Shown: piece by piece, positions 1-5,722 of the stretch
How positions within the stretch are numbered: the stretch's first letter is position 1
How the letters are laid out: each line of letters starts with the position of its first letter
From: Anaerolineae bacterium
GTDB taxonomy: Bacteria; Chloroflexota; Anaerolineae; Aggregatilineales; UBA3940
Reading direction: 5' to 3'
Length of the DNA: 6,093 nucleotides
Assembly: GCA_020852775.1 (NCBI GenBank)
Contig: JADZAD010000020.1
Location: forward strand, 1 to 6,093
Notes under the pieces: model-generated
Seen by the model: only the letters and a program-made list of their open reading frames with translations
Databases searched by the model: none
What the model was told of the DNA's origin: nothing
Program-made: the position numbers and the translations under genes

Positions 1-1226
1 GCGCCACTCGCATGACCAACGTCGAGGTCATCCCCACCGGGGGGCACCCCGCCGTCTATGGCGAGTGGCTGGGCGCAGGGCCGGACAGGCCTACCGTGCT
101 GGTTTACGGCCATTACGACGTGCAGCCAGTTGACCCGATCGCTCTCTGGCAGTCGCCTCCCTTTGAACCGGCCATCCGCGGCGAACGGCTCTATGCCCGG
201 GGCGCGACGGACGACAAGGGGCAGCTCTTTCTCAACATGAAGGCCCTTGAGTCAATCATGGCGGTCGAAGGCCGGCTCCCGGTGAACGTCAAGGTTATCT
301 TTGAGGGCGAGGAAGAAAGCGGCTCGCAGAACATGGATGCTTTCGTCAGGAAGTACCGGGACAAGCTCGCCGCCGATACCGTTCTGATCTCAGATATGGC
401 GTTTCTCGGCAAGGATCAGCCGATGATCGTCTACGGGCTGCGCGGCCTCGCCTACATGGAAGTCCGTGTCAGTGGGCCGAGCCATGACCTGCACTCCGGC
501 GCGTTTGGCGGATCTGTTTACAATCCGGCGCAGTGGTTGGCCGAGCTGATCGCCTCGATGCATGATGAAACAGGCCGGATTACCATCCCCGGATTCTATG
601 ACAGTGTCGCGCCGCTGTCTGCGGCGGAGCGCGCTGCTCTGGCAAAGGTGCCCTACACGCAGGAGATGTGGCAGGCGGAGACCGGCATGACTCACCCGTG
701 GGGTGAGCTGGACTACACTCTGCTGGAGCGATTCAGCGCACGCCCCACCTGCGAAGTGAACGGCATCTGGGGTGGCTTCCAGGGGGAGGGCAGCAAGACT
801 ATCATTCCGGCAAAGGCGGGAGCGAAGATCAGCATGCGGCTGGTGCCCAACCAGAACCCGGCGGAGATTGCGCGCCTGTTCACCGAATACGTCATGAGCT
901 GCGCACCGCAGCACCTCACGGTTGAAGTATCGCTGCTCTCCGATGGCTGGTCATGCATCACGCCGCTTGACTCAGTTGCCATTGAAGCCGCTTCGCAGGC
1001 CTATCAGGCGGTATGGGGTGTTCCACCGGTTTTCAACCGAAGCGGTGGCTCGATCCCGATCGCGGCCAACTTCCAGAAGGAGCTGGGGGCTTCAATCGTG
1101 TTGATGGGCTTTGGCATGCCGGACGAGATGATCCACGCGCCCAACGAGAACTTCTACCTGCCCAACTTCTACAACGGGATTGACGCGGTCATCCATTTCT
1201 ACTACAACCTTGCCGCGACGCATTAA
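1..1226 (+). CDS. M20-family metallo-dipeptidase (carnosinase/DUG1-like), 5' truncated by window edge
   Basis: Predicted cytoplasmic di-zinc peptidase that hydrolyses dipeptides or short peptides; the exact substrate cannot be read from sequence. The reading frame is already open at base 3 (A-T-R before the Met at 12), and the conserved NVEVIPTGGHP segment crosses that Met, so the true start is upstream. About 50 residues are missing relative to the usual 450-460. Counting from the Met at 12, the metal and catalytic residues are all present: H34 and D36 in GHYDVQP, D67 in GATDDKG, E101/E102 in EGEEESGS, D128 in LISD, H161 in HDLHSG (lid/dimerisation His) and H375 in IHAPNE. It should therefore be active. 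The lid domain lies roughly at 145-310, inserted in the catalytic domain. The TAA stop (1224-1226) overlaps the stop of the convergent membrane-protein gene. No neighbour points to a specific pathway. Confidence 0.93.
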   Translation, partial: ATRMTNVEVIPTGGHPAVYGEWLGAGPDRPTVLVYGHYDVQPVDPIALWQSPPFEPAIRGERLYARGATDDKGQLFLNMKALESIMAVEGRLPVNVKVIFEGEEESGSQNMDAFVRKYRDKLAADTVLISDMAFLGKDQPMIVYGLRGLAYMEVRVSGPSHDLHSGAFGGSVYNPAQWLAELIASMHDETGRITIPGFYDSVAPLSAAERAALAKVPYTQEMWQAETGMTHPWGELDYTLLERFSARPTCEVNGIWGGFQGEGSKTIIPAKAGAKISMRLVPNQNPAEIARLFTEYVMSCAPQHLTVEVSLLSDGWSCITPLDSVAIEAASQAYQAVWGVPPVFNRSGGSIPIAANFQKELGASIVLMGFGMPDEMIHAPNENFYLPNFYNGIDAVIHFYYNLAATH

Positions 1227-4084
1227 CCTGCAATTCCGGCTGACCGGGATCGGAATCTGTACACGCCAATCCCGGTCAGCCCGCCGAGGCACCCCAGCAG
1301 GCTGATGACGCTGATCAGCATACCGGTACGGAAGAGGCGGCTATCGTAGGTGAAGACGACCTCGTGTGCACCGGGGGGCAGAGCTACCGCCCGGAAGAAG
1401 AAGTTGGCACGGTGAATCTGCACCGGGGCTCCATCAATCCGGGCGCTCCAGCCAGGATACCATGCGTCCATCAGAAACAGGTACACTCCGTCCCCCGCTG
1501 CCTGCGCCTGGACAACCACCCGTTCTGGTTCGTATGAAATTATCTCCACATCTCCGGATGCATCCTGTAAGCAGGTAGCAGGTGTCACTGCTGCGTCGGG
1601 CCGGGTGACGACAAACACTTCTGGCTGCTCACGGAGCAGGGCGGCAGCGTCGCCCGGTGTACTGGCGATCACGGGAGCGCATACCGCAAACGCCCGTGCC
1701 GGGCCCGCAACCTCATAGACCTTGACATCCGCTGAGTAGATCATTTCGACGGTGTTATCTGCCGAGAGCGTCGTGAACTGGAACGCGCCGCTGCGTTCGT
1801 CGATTAACGTCAGACCGCGTATGACCAGTTCCCCGTTGTACGCAGGAAGAACCTCGACCGTCACCCGGCGGACTTCCACCGGGGCATCCCAGGCCAACCG
1901 CAGCGCATATTCGGCGAGGCCGGGCTGTTCGGGGGTGAAGTAACCGACTGGCTCTCCCGTATTGAGGCTCTGCCCGGAGACAATCGGCAGGCGCACCTCC
2001 GCTCCATCCTGGCCCTCGATCACCAGTTCGGCAATCGGCGTACCAGCGGAAGGAGCGTCTCCTCCACTCAGATGCCCGACAATCCCGACGGCGTTCGTAC
2101 TGAACGGTACCGGCGGATAGGCTTCCACATGCTGGCCCGAATTTGCCCGCGAGGCAAACTGCAGATCGAAGTACACGCCATCCACCCATGCATCGTACAC
2201 CTTGTCGGTGATCACGTAGCGCACGTTGGACATCCGCAGCCATGCCAGCGGTGGGACACTATCCAGGTTCTCGCGCAGCCGTCCGTCCGGGGTGACGGCG
2301 CTCTCGTCCAGAAAGAGCGAGGTAAAGGCAATGTAGTCACGGGTGGGCAGGATGCCGCCGTCGAATCCGTCCATCGTGGGGATGCGCCAGGCGAGCGGCA
2401 GGTTCGGTGCGAGGATTTCCTTCACCTTCACAGCCTCGACGTAATCAATCAAGCCGCTCTCTGAGAGGTAAGGCCCGTAAAGGGCACGAATCTCACGCAG
2501 GTCTCCGGGGTCGAAGAACGTATCAGAGAGCGACAGGAAGCGTGCTGGGGGAACTGCACCCGCGTTCTCCGCCAACAGGGTGCTTATCGCGGGGCGCTGA
2601 CCGAACCATGCGTCGCTGGTGCTCAGATCGTTGTAAGGAAGGTTCTGCGATGCCCCGAACAATTCCAGTGCCGCCAGCGCGGCCAGCAACGGGCCGGAGA
2701 AACGCCGGAATGCCGGCCACCGTGCCGCAGCCATGACGGTAACCAGCACGGCGAGCAGGGCAGTGCCCCACAGGGCGGATTCCAGCGGCGTGGGCAGGCT
2801 GGCCCGTGCCAGCGTATCTCTCGCAAGTGGCGCAGCCCATGCCAGCCCACCCAGCGCGGAGATGACGGTCACGGGTGCCAGCAGCCAGTGGCGCGGCAGG
2901 GGGGGCTGCCCATTGCGGAGGCTGTCCAGCCCGTGGCCGGCAAGGATTGCCAATCCGAACGCTGCCAGCGCCAGCCAGCGCGCGGGCACCCGGAACAGGT
3001 CGAACCCGGGGACGAGATTCACCAGAAACCAGTAGACCGGATTATACGCACCGGCTGCAAGAAACAGGCCAGCCCCCAGGATAATGACTGCTCCGAAAAG
3101 GCGCGGTTGCAAGCGCAGTTGATGTGTGCCCAGTACAGCCAGGCACACCGCGACCACCCCTGAATAGCCGACGTATTCACTGAACAACGGGCGGAGTGCG
3201 TAGGATGGCAGCAAAGAGCGCCCCAGCAGCAGAGGGTTCAGCGAGAAGGAGACGGCTTCCAGTGCGGTCAGGCCGCCACCACGAGCGCTCAGAGAGGTCA
3301 GCTCGAGGGTGGGCAGAATCTGTGCAGCGGCCAGTGCCAGCGCCACCAGGGAGATCAGCCCCAGGGAGCCGAGTGGCCAGGCGATCAGGCGGAGGTTCGT
3401 GTCTTGCCAGCGGCCTTTCCAGGCGGCACGGAACCGTGTAAGGGTTTCGACGCAGGCCCAGAGGCCAAGCCCCACCCCGGTGATGAACGCGGTCTGCGTA
3501 TGCCCCGCGAGCAATTGCAGTGCCAGCGCCAGCCCGGCGAGGATCAGTGCGGCAGGGCGTGGATGAAGCGCCTCGTGCCAGAGCCAGCAGATCCATGGAA
3601 GCCACGCCAGCCCCTGAAGCTGGTTGACGTGCTCCACCTGCGCGGTCACGTAGCCGCCAAGAGCGAACACCAGCGCCGCCAGCACACCCGCCGATGGGCT
3701 GAAATCGAGGCTGCGCCGGACGAACAGGTAGGTGCCCACACCGGCCAGAACCAGATGCAGCACGATCGCTGCTTTGATACTCGCAGGTGTGGAGAGTCCG
3801 GCGATCAGCCAGTTAGGCGGATACAGCACCCCGGCCTGGCTGTTCGCCAGAAACGGCGCACCCATAAAGAGGTAGGGATTCCACAGCGGGAGGTGCAGGT
3901 CACGCAGGGCGGCGTTACGGTAATCCCAGTACGGCATGAAATACGTGAAGACATCTCCACGGGGCAGGATCAGCCCGGTGAACACCAGCTTCCAGAAGAA
4001 GCCCGTGACCGCGACGGCAAGCAGGCTGACGGCGACGATGTCAGGCCAGCGGCGCGGTGGAGAGGGGCGCTGATGCGAAACCAT
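1223..4084 (-). CDS. YfhO-family polytopic membrane protein (GT-C glycosyltransferase-like), 953 aa
   Basis: Large integral membrane protein of the YfhO family. Characterised Firmicute members help glycosylate teichoic acids from undecaprenyl-phosphate sugars; here only a role in envelope glycosylation is inferred, and the substrate is unknown. TM1 is at about 14-36. It is followed by the hallmark loop with GD (43-44), LPLWNPYLFMGAP (65-77) and LYPPNW (87-92). About 12 further hydrophobic helices run to residue 480, including the family motif around VPGFDLFRVPARW (358-370). Residues 481-865 form a large extracytoplasmic region, with a beta-rich part at about 685-775. The family C-terminal module (about 866-915) has DAWYPGW, then IDG, then LPPGAHEVVFTY. 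A last TM at 919-941 is followed by a basic tail. The ATG at 4084 has GAGGA only 3 nt upstream, overlapping the TGA of the preceding gene, so coupled translation is likely. The next in-frame Met is residue 50, after TM1, which supports this start. Confidence 0.9.
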   Translation of the reverse strand: MVSHQRPSPPRRWPDIVAVSLLAVAVTGFFWKLVFTGLILPRGDVFTYFMPYWDYRNAALRDLHLPLWNPYLFMGAPFLANSQAGVLYPPNWLIAGLSTPASIKAAIVLHLVLAGVGTYLFVRRSLDFSPSAGVLAALVFALGGYVTAQVEHVNQLQGLAWLPWICWLWHEALHPRPAALILAGLALALQLLAGHTQTAFITGVGLGLWACVETLTRFRAAWKGRWQDTNLRLIAWPLGSLGLISLVALALAAAQILPTLELTSLSARGGGLTALEAVSFSLNPLLLGRSLLPSYALRPLFSEYVGYSGVVAVCLAVLGTHQLRLQPRLFGAVIILGAGLFLAAGAYNPVYWFLVNLVPGFDLFRVPARWLALAAFGLAILAGHGLDSLRNGQPPLPRHWLLAPVTVISALGGLAWAAPLARDTLARASLPTPLESALWGTALLAVLVTVMAAARWPAFRRFSGPLLAALAALELFGASQNLPYNDLSTSDAWFGQRPAISTLLAENAGAVPPARFLSLSDTFFDPGDLREIRALYGPYLSESGLIDYVEAVKVKEILAPNLPLAWRIPTMDGFDGGILPTRDYIAFTSLFLDESAVTPDGRLRENLDSVPPLAWLRMSNVRYVITDKVYDAWVDGVYFDLQFASRANSGQHVEAYPPVPFSTNAVGIVGHLSGGDAPSAGTPIAELVIEGQDGAEVRLPIVSGQSLNTGEPVGYFTPEQPGLAEYALRLAWDAPVEVRRVTVEVLPAYNGELVIRGLTLIDERSGAFQFTTLSADNTVEMIYSADVKVYEVAGPARAFAVCAPVIASTPGDAAALLREQPEVFVVTRPDAAVTPATCLQDASGDVEIISYEPERVVVQAQAAGDGVYLFLMDAWYPGWSARIDGAPVQIHRANFFFRAVALPPGAHEVVFTYDSRLFRTGMLISVISLLGCLGGLTGIGVYRFRSRSAGIAG
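1238..1281. repeat. Perfect 13-bp inverted repeat after the dipeptidase stop (candidate transcription-end hairpin)
   Basis: GGCTGACCGGGAT (1238-1250) and ATCCCGGTCAGCC (1269-1281) are exact reverse complements around an 18-nt loop. The repeat begins 12 nt after the dipeptidase TAA and lies inside the last 20 or so codons of the YfhO gene. Neither strand has a T-tract after the stem, so it is not a textbook intrinsic terminator. It could still cap the 3' end of the dipeptidase mRNA or pause polymerase between the convergent genes. Confidence 0.75.
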
Positions 4085-4090
4085 CAGTCC

Positions 4091-4867
4091 TCAGAGCAGG
4101 GGAGCGGGGACAAGGACTGATGGCAGGGTATCGCCGGGCGCGAACGTCCACTCTTCCTGCTCGCGCATCACCACGACCGAGGCCTCACCGCGAACCTGCC
4201 AACCCGGCCCAGCCTGGTCGAGCCAGCACAAAGCCGCCAGACCGGGCACACCGACCATCGTCAGGGGGCCGGGTGGGATGACTGATCGCAGATGATCCAG
4301 GACAGCGGGCGCTAACTGGTCAAAGTAAGGCAGCAGCAGACAGCCGGGGATCAGCCCCAGCCCGCGAAACGCAGAGAACGCAAGCGTCTCCGGATCAGGA
4401 ACAGCAGAGCGAACCGGGGAGAATGCAACCTCGCCAAGGGCGACACAGGCACCGCCGGAGACGACCAGTGGGACACCCTGCAATGCCCGGGCAAGGATTG
4501 CGGCCCAGGCCCTCCCCGCGTTCAACAGGGTCACAAGGCTGGATACCGATCCACCGGGCAGGTAGAACAGCCCGGCGCGAGAGAGGGTCGCCAGAAGCGC
4601 CGGGTCGGTGGCGTCTTCCACTGAAGTGAGGGAAACGGCCTGCGCTTTCACGCCAAGTGCGTCCAGAAAACCGAGCGCAACCCCGATGCGATACTCCTGC
4701 TTACTGGCCTTGTCGCCTGCCAGCCCTGCCGGGATGAGCACGGCCTCGACCTGCCCGGGGGCGTGATCGCCAAGTGCCTCGCGCCAGACACCGGTCATTT
4801 CCGGGCGGAGGCCCTCGCCGCCAAAGAGCAGAATTGCGGCACCCTGGGGCGTGGGTTGTGTACTCAT
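4091..4867 (-). CDS. S51-like class I amidotransferase-fold protein, probable pseudoenzyme
   Basis: 258-residue soluble protein with no signal peptide, resembling peptidase S51 (dipeptidase E/cyanophycinase) and 'type 1 glutamine amidotransferase-like' proteins. The scaffold is clear: ILLFGGEG (12-19), VLIPAG (43-48), a Rossmann-like core, FYLPGGS (101-107), VALGE (142-146), GLGLIPG (169-175), then VRGEASVVV and FAPGD near the C-terminus. The usual nucleophile elbow G-x-S-A-G-A reads V-S-G-G-A-C (136-141), placing Gly139 or Gly138 where Ser is expected. The usual P-H-F-D reads PYFD (180-183). The usual G-I-D-E-x-T-A reads GVPGLAA (206-212). All three catalytic positions therefore look lost, suggesting a non-catalytic binding or regulatory role (inference); Cys141 as an alternative nucleophile is possible but less likely. 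The ATG at 4867 was chosen because a consensus -10 box lies 7 nt upstream and the N-terminal extension from the GTG at 4903 would be encoded by that promoter. The gene lies 6 nt upstream of the YfhO gene. Confidence 0.82.
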   Translation of the reverse strand: MSTQPTPQGAAILLFGGEGLRPEMTGVWREALGDHAPGQVEAVLIPAGLAGDKASKQEYRIGVALGFLDALGVKAQAVSLTSVEDATDPALLATLSRAGLFYLPGGSVSSLVTLLNAGRAWAAILARALQGVPLVVSGGACVALGEVAFSPVRSAVPDPETLAFSAFRGLGLIPGCLLLPYFDQLAPAVLDHLRSVIPPGPLTMVGVPGLAALCWLDQAGPGWQVRGEASVVVMREQEEWTFAPGDTLPSVLVPAPLL

Positions 4868-4874
4868 AGGTGCG

Positions 4875-4886
4875 ATTATATCCCTG
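4875..4886 (-). promoter_or_regulatory. Promoter of the S51-like/YfhO operon (-10 TATAAT, leaderless configuration)
   Basis: On the minus strand the sequence reads CAGGGATATAAT, ending in a perfect TATAAT at 4880-4875. Only 7 nt separate it from the ATG at 4867, so the expected transcription start falls on or next to the A of the start codon and no Shine-Dalgarno can exist. No good -35 hexamer is seen at 16-18 nt spacing (GTGCGC at 17). A small inverted repeat, CCTGT-TTC-ACAGG (4895-4883), lies in the spacer. The same 12 bases precede the lipoprotein gene. Confidence 0.65.
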
Positions 4887-4928
4887 TGAAACAGGAGGCG
4901 CACGGCGCGCTCGTTGTGAGCCGGTGTG

Positions 4929-5531
4929 CTACTGCCCGGCCTGGCCGCCGATCGTCAGTGAGCCCTGGTCAATTGTGATTCCTGTCAAAGTGATGGGGAA
5001 GGGAGAGGTGGTGAGCGGCGTATTGATGCTCTCCTCAATGCTAGTCTCGATCTCTGTCAACAGCGTCTCGTCGAGTTCGACCGCACCAAACTCGGCAGAT
5101 TGCAGCGCGATATCCACCATGCCATTTGCGCCGATGCTGGGCGTAGCAACGACTACGCCGTTCGCCTCAACGATACCGAGAGCTGCGCCTGCGTAGATGT
5201 AGATAGCTCCGTCACGCAGAGCAACGCTTGCCGAGTTGATCGGCACCGGGCTGAGGCCGCTGGCCTCGGCTTCATCGATAGCCGCATTGATCGCCGCGGA
5301 AAGTTCTGATTCGGTAAACGTGACGCTGAACGGGCTGTCCGGCGCGGTCAGGCTTACCTCGCGCCATTTATTGTTGAACGAGTCGAGCGCCGCGCTGGAT
5401 TGCTCTGGCGCGAGAGTCGGCGGAGGGGGGGCAACTTCGGTTGCCGGGGCGGGCAGGTTGCAGGCCAGCAACCCGCCAAAACCGGCGCAGGCTGCGAGCA
5501 GGATAGTGAGATTGGACTTGAATCGATGCAT
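4929..5531 (-). CDS. Predicted lipoprotein of unknown function, 200 aa
   Basis: Small secreted, membrane-anchored protein. It has a basic n-region (MHRFK), a hydrophobic segment (8-23) and a lipobox LLAC (21-24), so Cys24 should be lipidated after cleavage by signal peptidase II. A Pro/Ala-rich linker (26-42, with four consecutive Pro) precedes a folded domain at about 48-197. That domain has a FTESELSAAI helix start (72-81) and then alternating short strands (ASVALRDGAIYIYAG, GVVVATPSI, MVDIALQSAEF, ITIDQGSLTIGG). The alternating strand pattern with a TESEL-type start loosely recalls lipid-binding YpmS/DUF2993-type domains, but I cannot confirm any family. The ATG at 5531 has a strong GAGGAG ribosome-binding site (5542-5537) 5 nt upstream, and a -10 box lies at 5559-5554. 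The stop is 61 nt before the next gene on the same strand, which has its own promoter. Confidence 0.88.
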   Translation of the reverse strand: MHRFKSNLTILLAACAGFGGLLACNLPAPATEVAPPPPTLAPEQSSAALDSFNNKWREVSLTAPDSPFSVTFTESELSAAINAAIDEAEASGLSPVPINSASVALRDGAIYIYAGAALGIVEANGVVVATPSIGANGMVDIALQSAEFGAVELDETLLTEIETSIEESINTPLTTSPFPITLTGITIDQGSLTIGGQAGQ

Positions 5532-5536
5532 GGTTA

Positions 5537-5547
5537 CTCCTCAGGAG
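5537..5547 (-). promoter_or_regulatory. Ribosome-binding site of the lipoprotein inside an 11-bp palindrome
   Basis: On the minus strand, CTCCT-G-AGGAG is a perfect palindrome with one central base. Its right half is the Shine-Dalgarno (GAGGAG at 5542-5537, 5 nt before the ATG at 5531). The left half falls at the predicted transcription start. The one-base centre rules out a full RNA hairpin, so any regulatory use would be as a DNA site or through partial pairing. The SD role is well supported; the operator role is speculation. Confidence 0.6.
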
Positions 5548-5553
5548 CGTGGT

Positions 5554-5565
5554 ATTATATCCCTG
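5554..5565 (-). promoter_or_regulatory. Promoter of the lipoprotein gene (-10 TATAAT)
   Basis: The minus strand reads CAGGGATATAAT, identical over 12 bases to the element before the S51-like gene, with TATAAT at 5559-5554. The predicted start near 5547-5546 gives a leader of about 15 nt that carries the ribosome-binding site. The best -35 candidate is TTGCAG (5581-5576) at 16 nt spacing, matching only the TTG of the consensus. Confidence 0.65.
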
Positions 5566-5678
5566 CAAGGCCCGGCTGCAATGGCGTTTGCCCGCCGTCT
5601 GGCCTGTTCTCCAGCGTCTCGCAGGGCGTTTGCGATTGGGCGCAAGGCTGAACGAATGTGACTTCCGGGCTCCGCGGC
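5566..5678. other. Divergent intergenic region between lipoprotein and pseudouridine synthase genes
   Basis: About 110 nt without a convincing gene, between the lipoprotein promoter and the hairpin before the pseudouridine synthase gene. It holds a 9-base direct repeat GGCGTTTGC (5583-5591 and 5625-5633) and a weak hairpin TTGCG-ATTGGG-CGCAA (5630-5645). No convincing plus-strand -10/-35 pair was found for the synthase gene; TACAAA at 5701-5706 is the nearest -10-like match and is poor. Confidence 0.5.
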
Positions 5679-5700
5679 TTCTGCGGGCAGGTCCGCAGAA
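5679..5700. repeat. 8-bp perfect hairpin upstream of the pseudouridine synthase gene
   Basis: TTCTGCGG (5679-5686) and CCGCAGAA (5693-5700) pair perfectly around the 6-nt loop GCAGGT. The hairpin ends 22 nt before the chosen start codon and just before the AGGA ribosome-binding site. No plus-strand gene ends upstream of it, so it is not an obvious terminator. It fits a 5'-leader hairpin or a protein-binding palindrome. Confidence 0.6.
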
Positions 5701-5722
5701 TACAAACAGGATGGTTATCCAC

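Noticed and set aside
390..914. Minus-strand open frame (174 codons) antisense to the dipeptidase
   Set aside because: Arg/His/Gln-rich shadow of a gene whose catalytic motifs are all intact; no ribosome-binding site or family signature.
1755..2243. Minus-strand open frame (162 codons) in another frame of the YfhO gene
   Set aside because: Arg/Gly-rich out-of-frame reading inside the YfhO extracytoplasmic region; no domain and no independent start signal.
3404..4120. Long plus-strand open frame (238 codons) antisense to the YfhO gene
   Set aside because: Composition is rich in Arg, Gln, Pro and His with no recognisable motif. It lies opposite a strongly supported membrane-protein gene, as expected for a GC-rich shadow frame.
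4868..4903. GTG at 4903 as start of the S51-like gene (12 extra residues)
   Set aside because: The extension would be encoded by the promoter itself and precedes a typical N-terminus. No Shine-Dalgarno lies before the GTG.
5425..5431. Seven-base G/C run in the lipoprotein linker (and another near 2899-2905 in the YfhO gene) as a phase-variation tract
   Set aside because: Short runs encoding proline codons in a GC-rich genome, with both reading frames intact; too short to argue for slippage switching.
5711..5722. ATG at 5711 as start of the pseudouridine synthase
   Set aside because: AGG abuts this ATG with no spacing. The ATG at 5723 is better placed, and MARERLQK is a typical beginning for the family. 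It remains possible if the message is leaderless.
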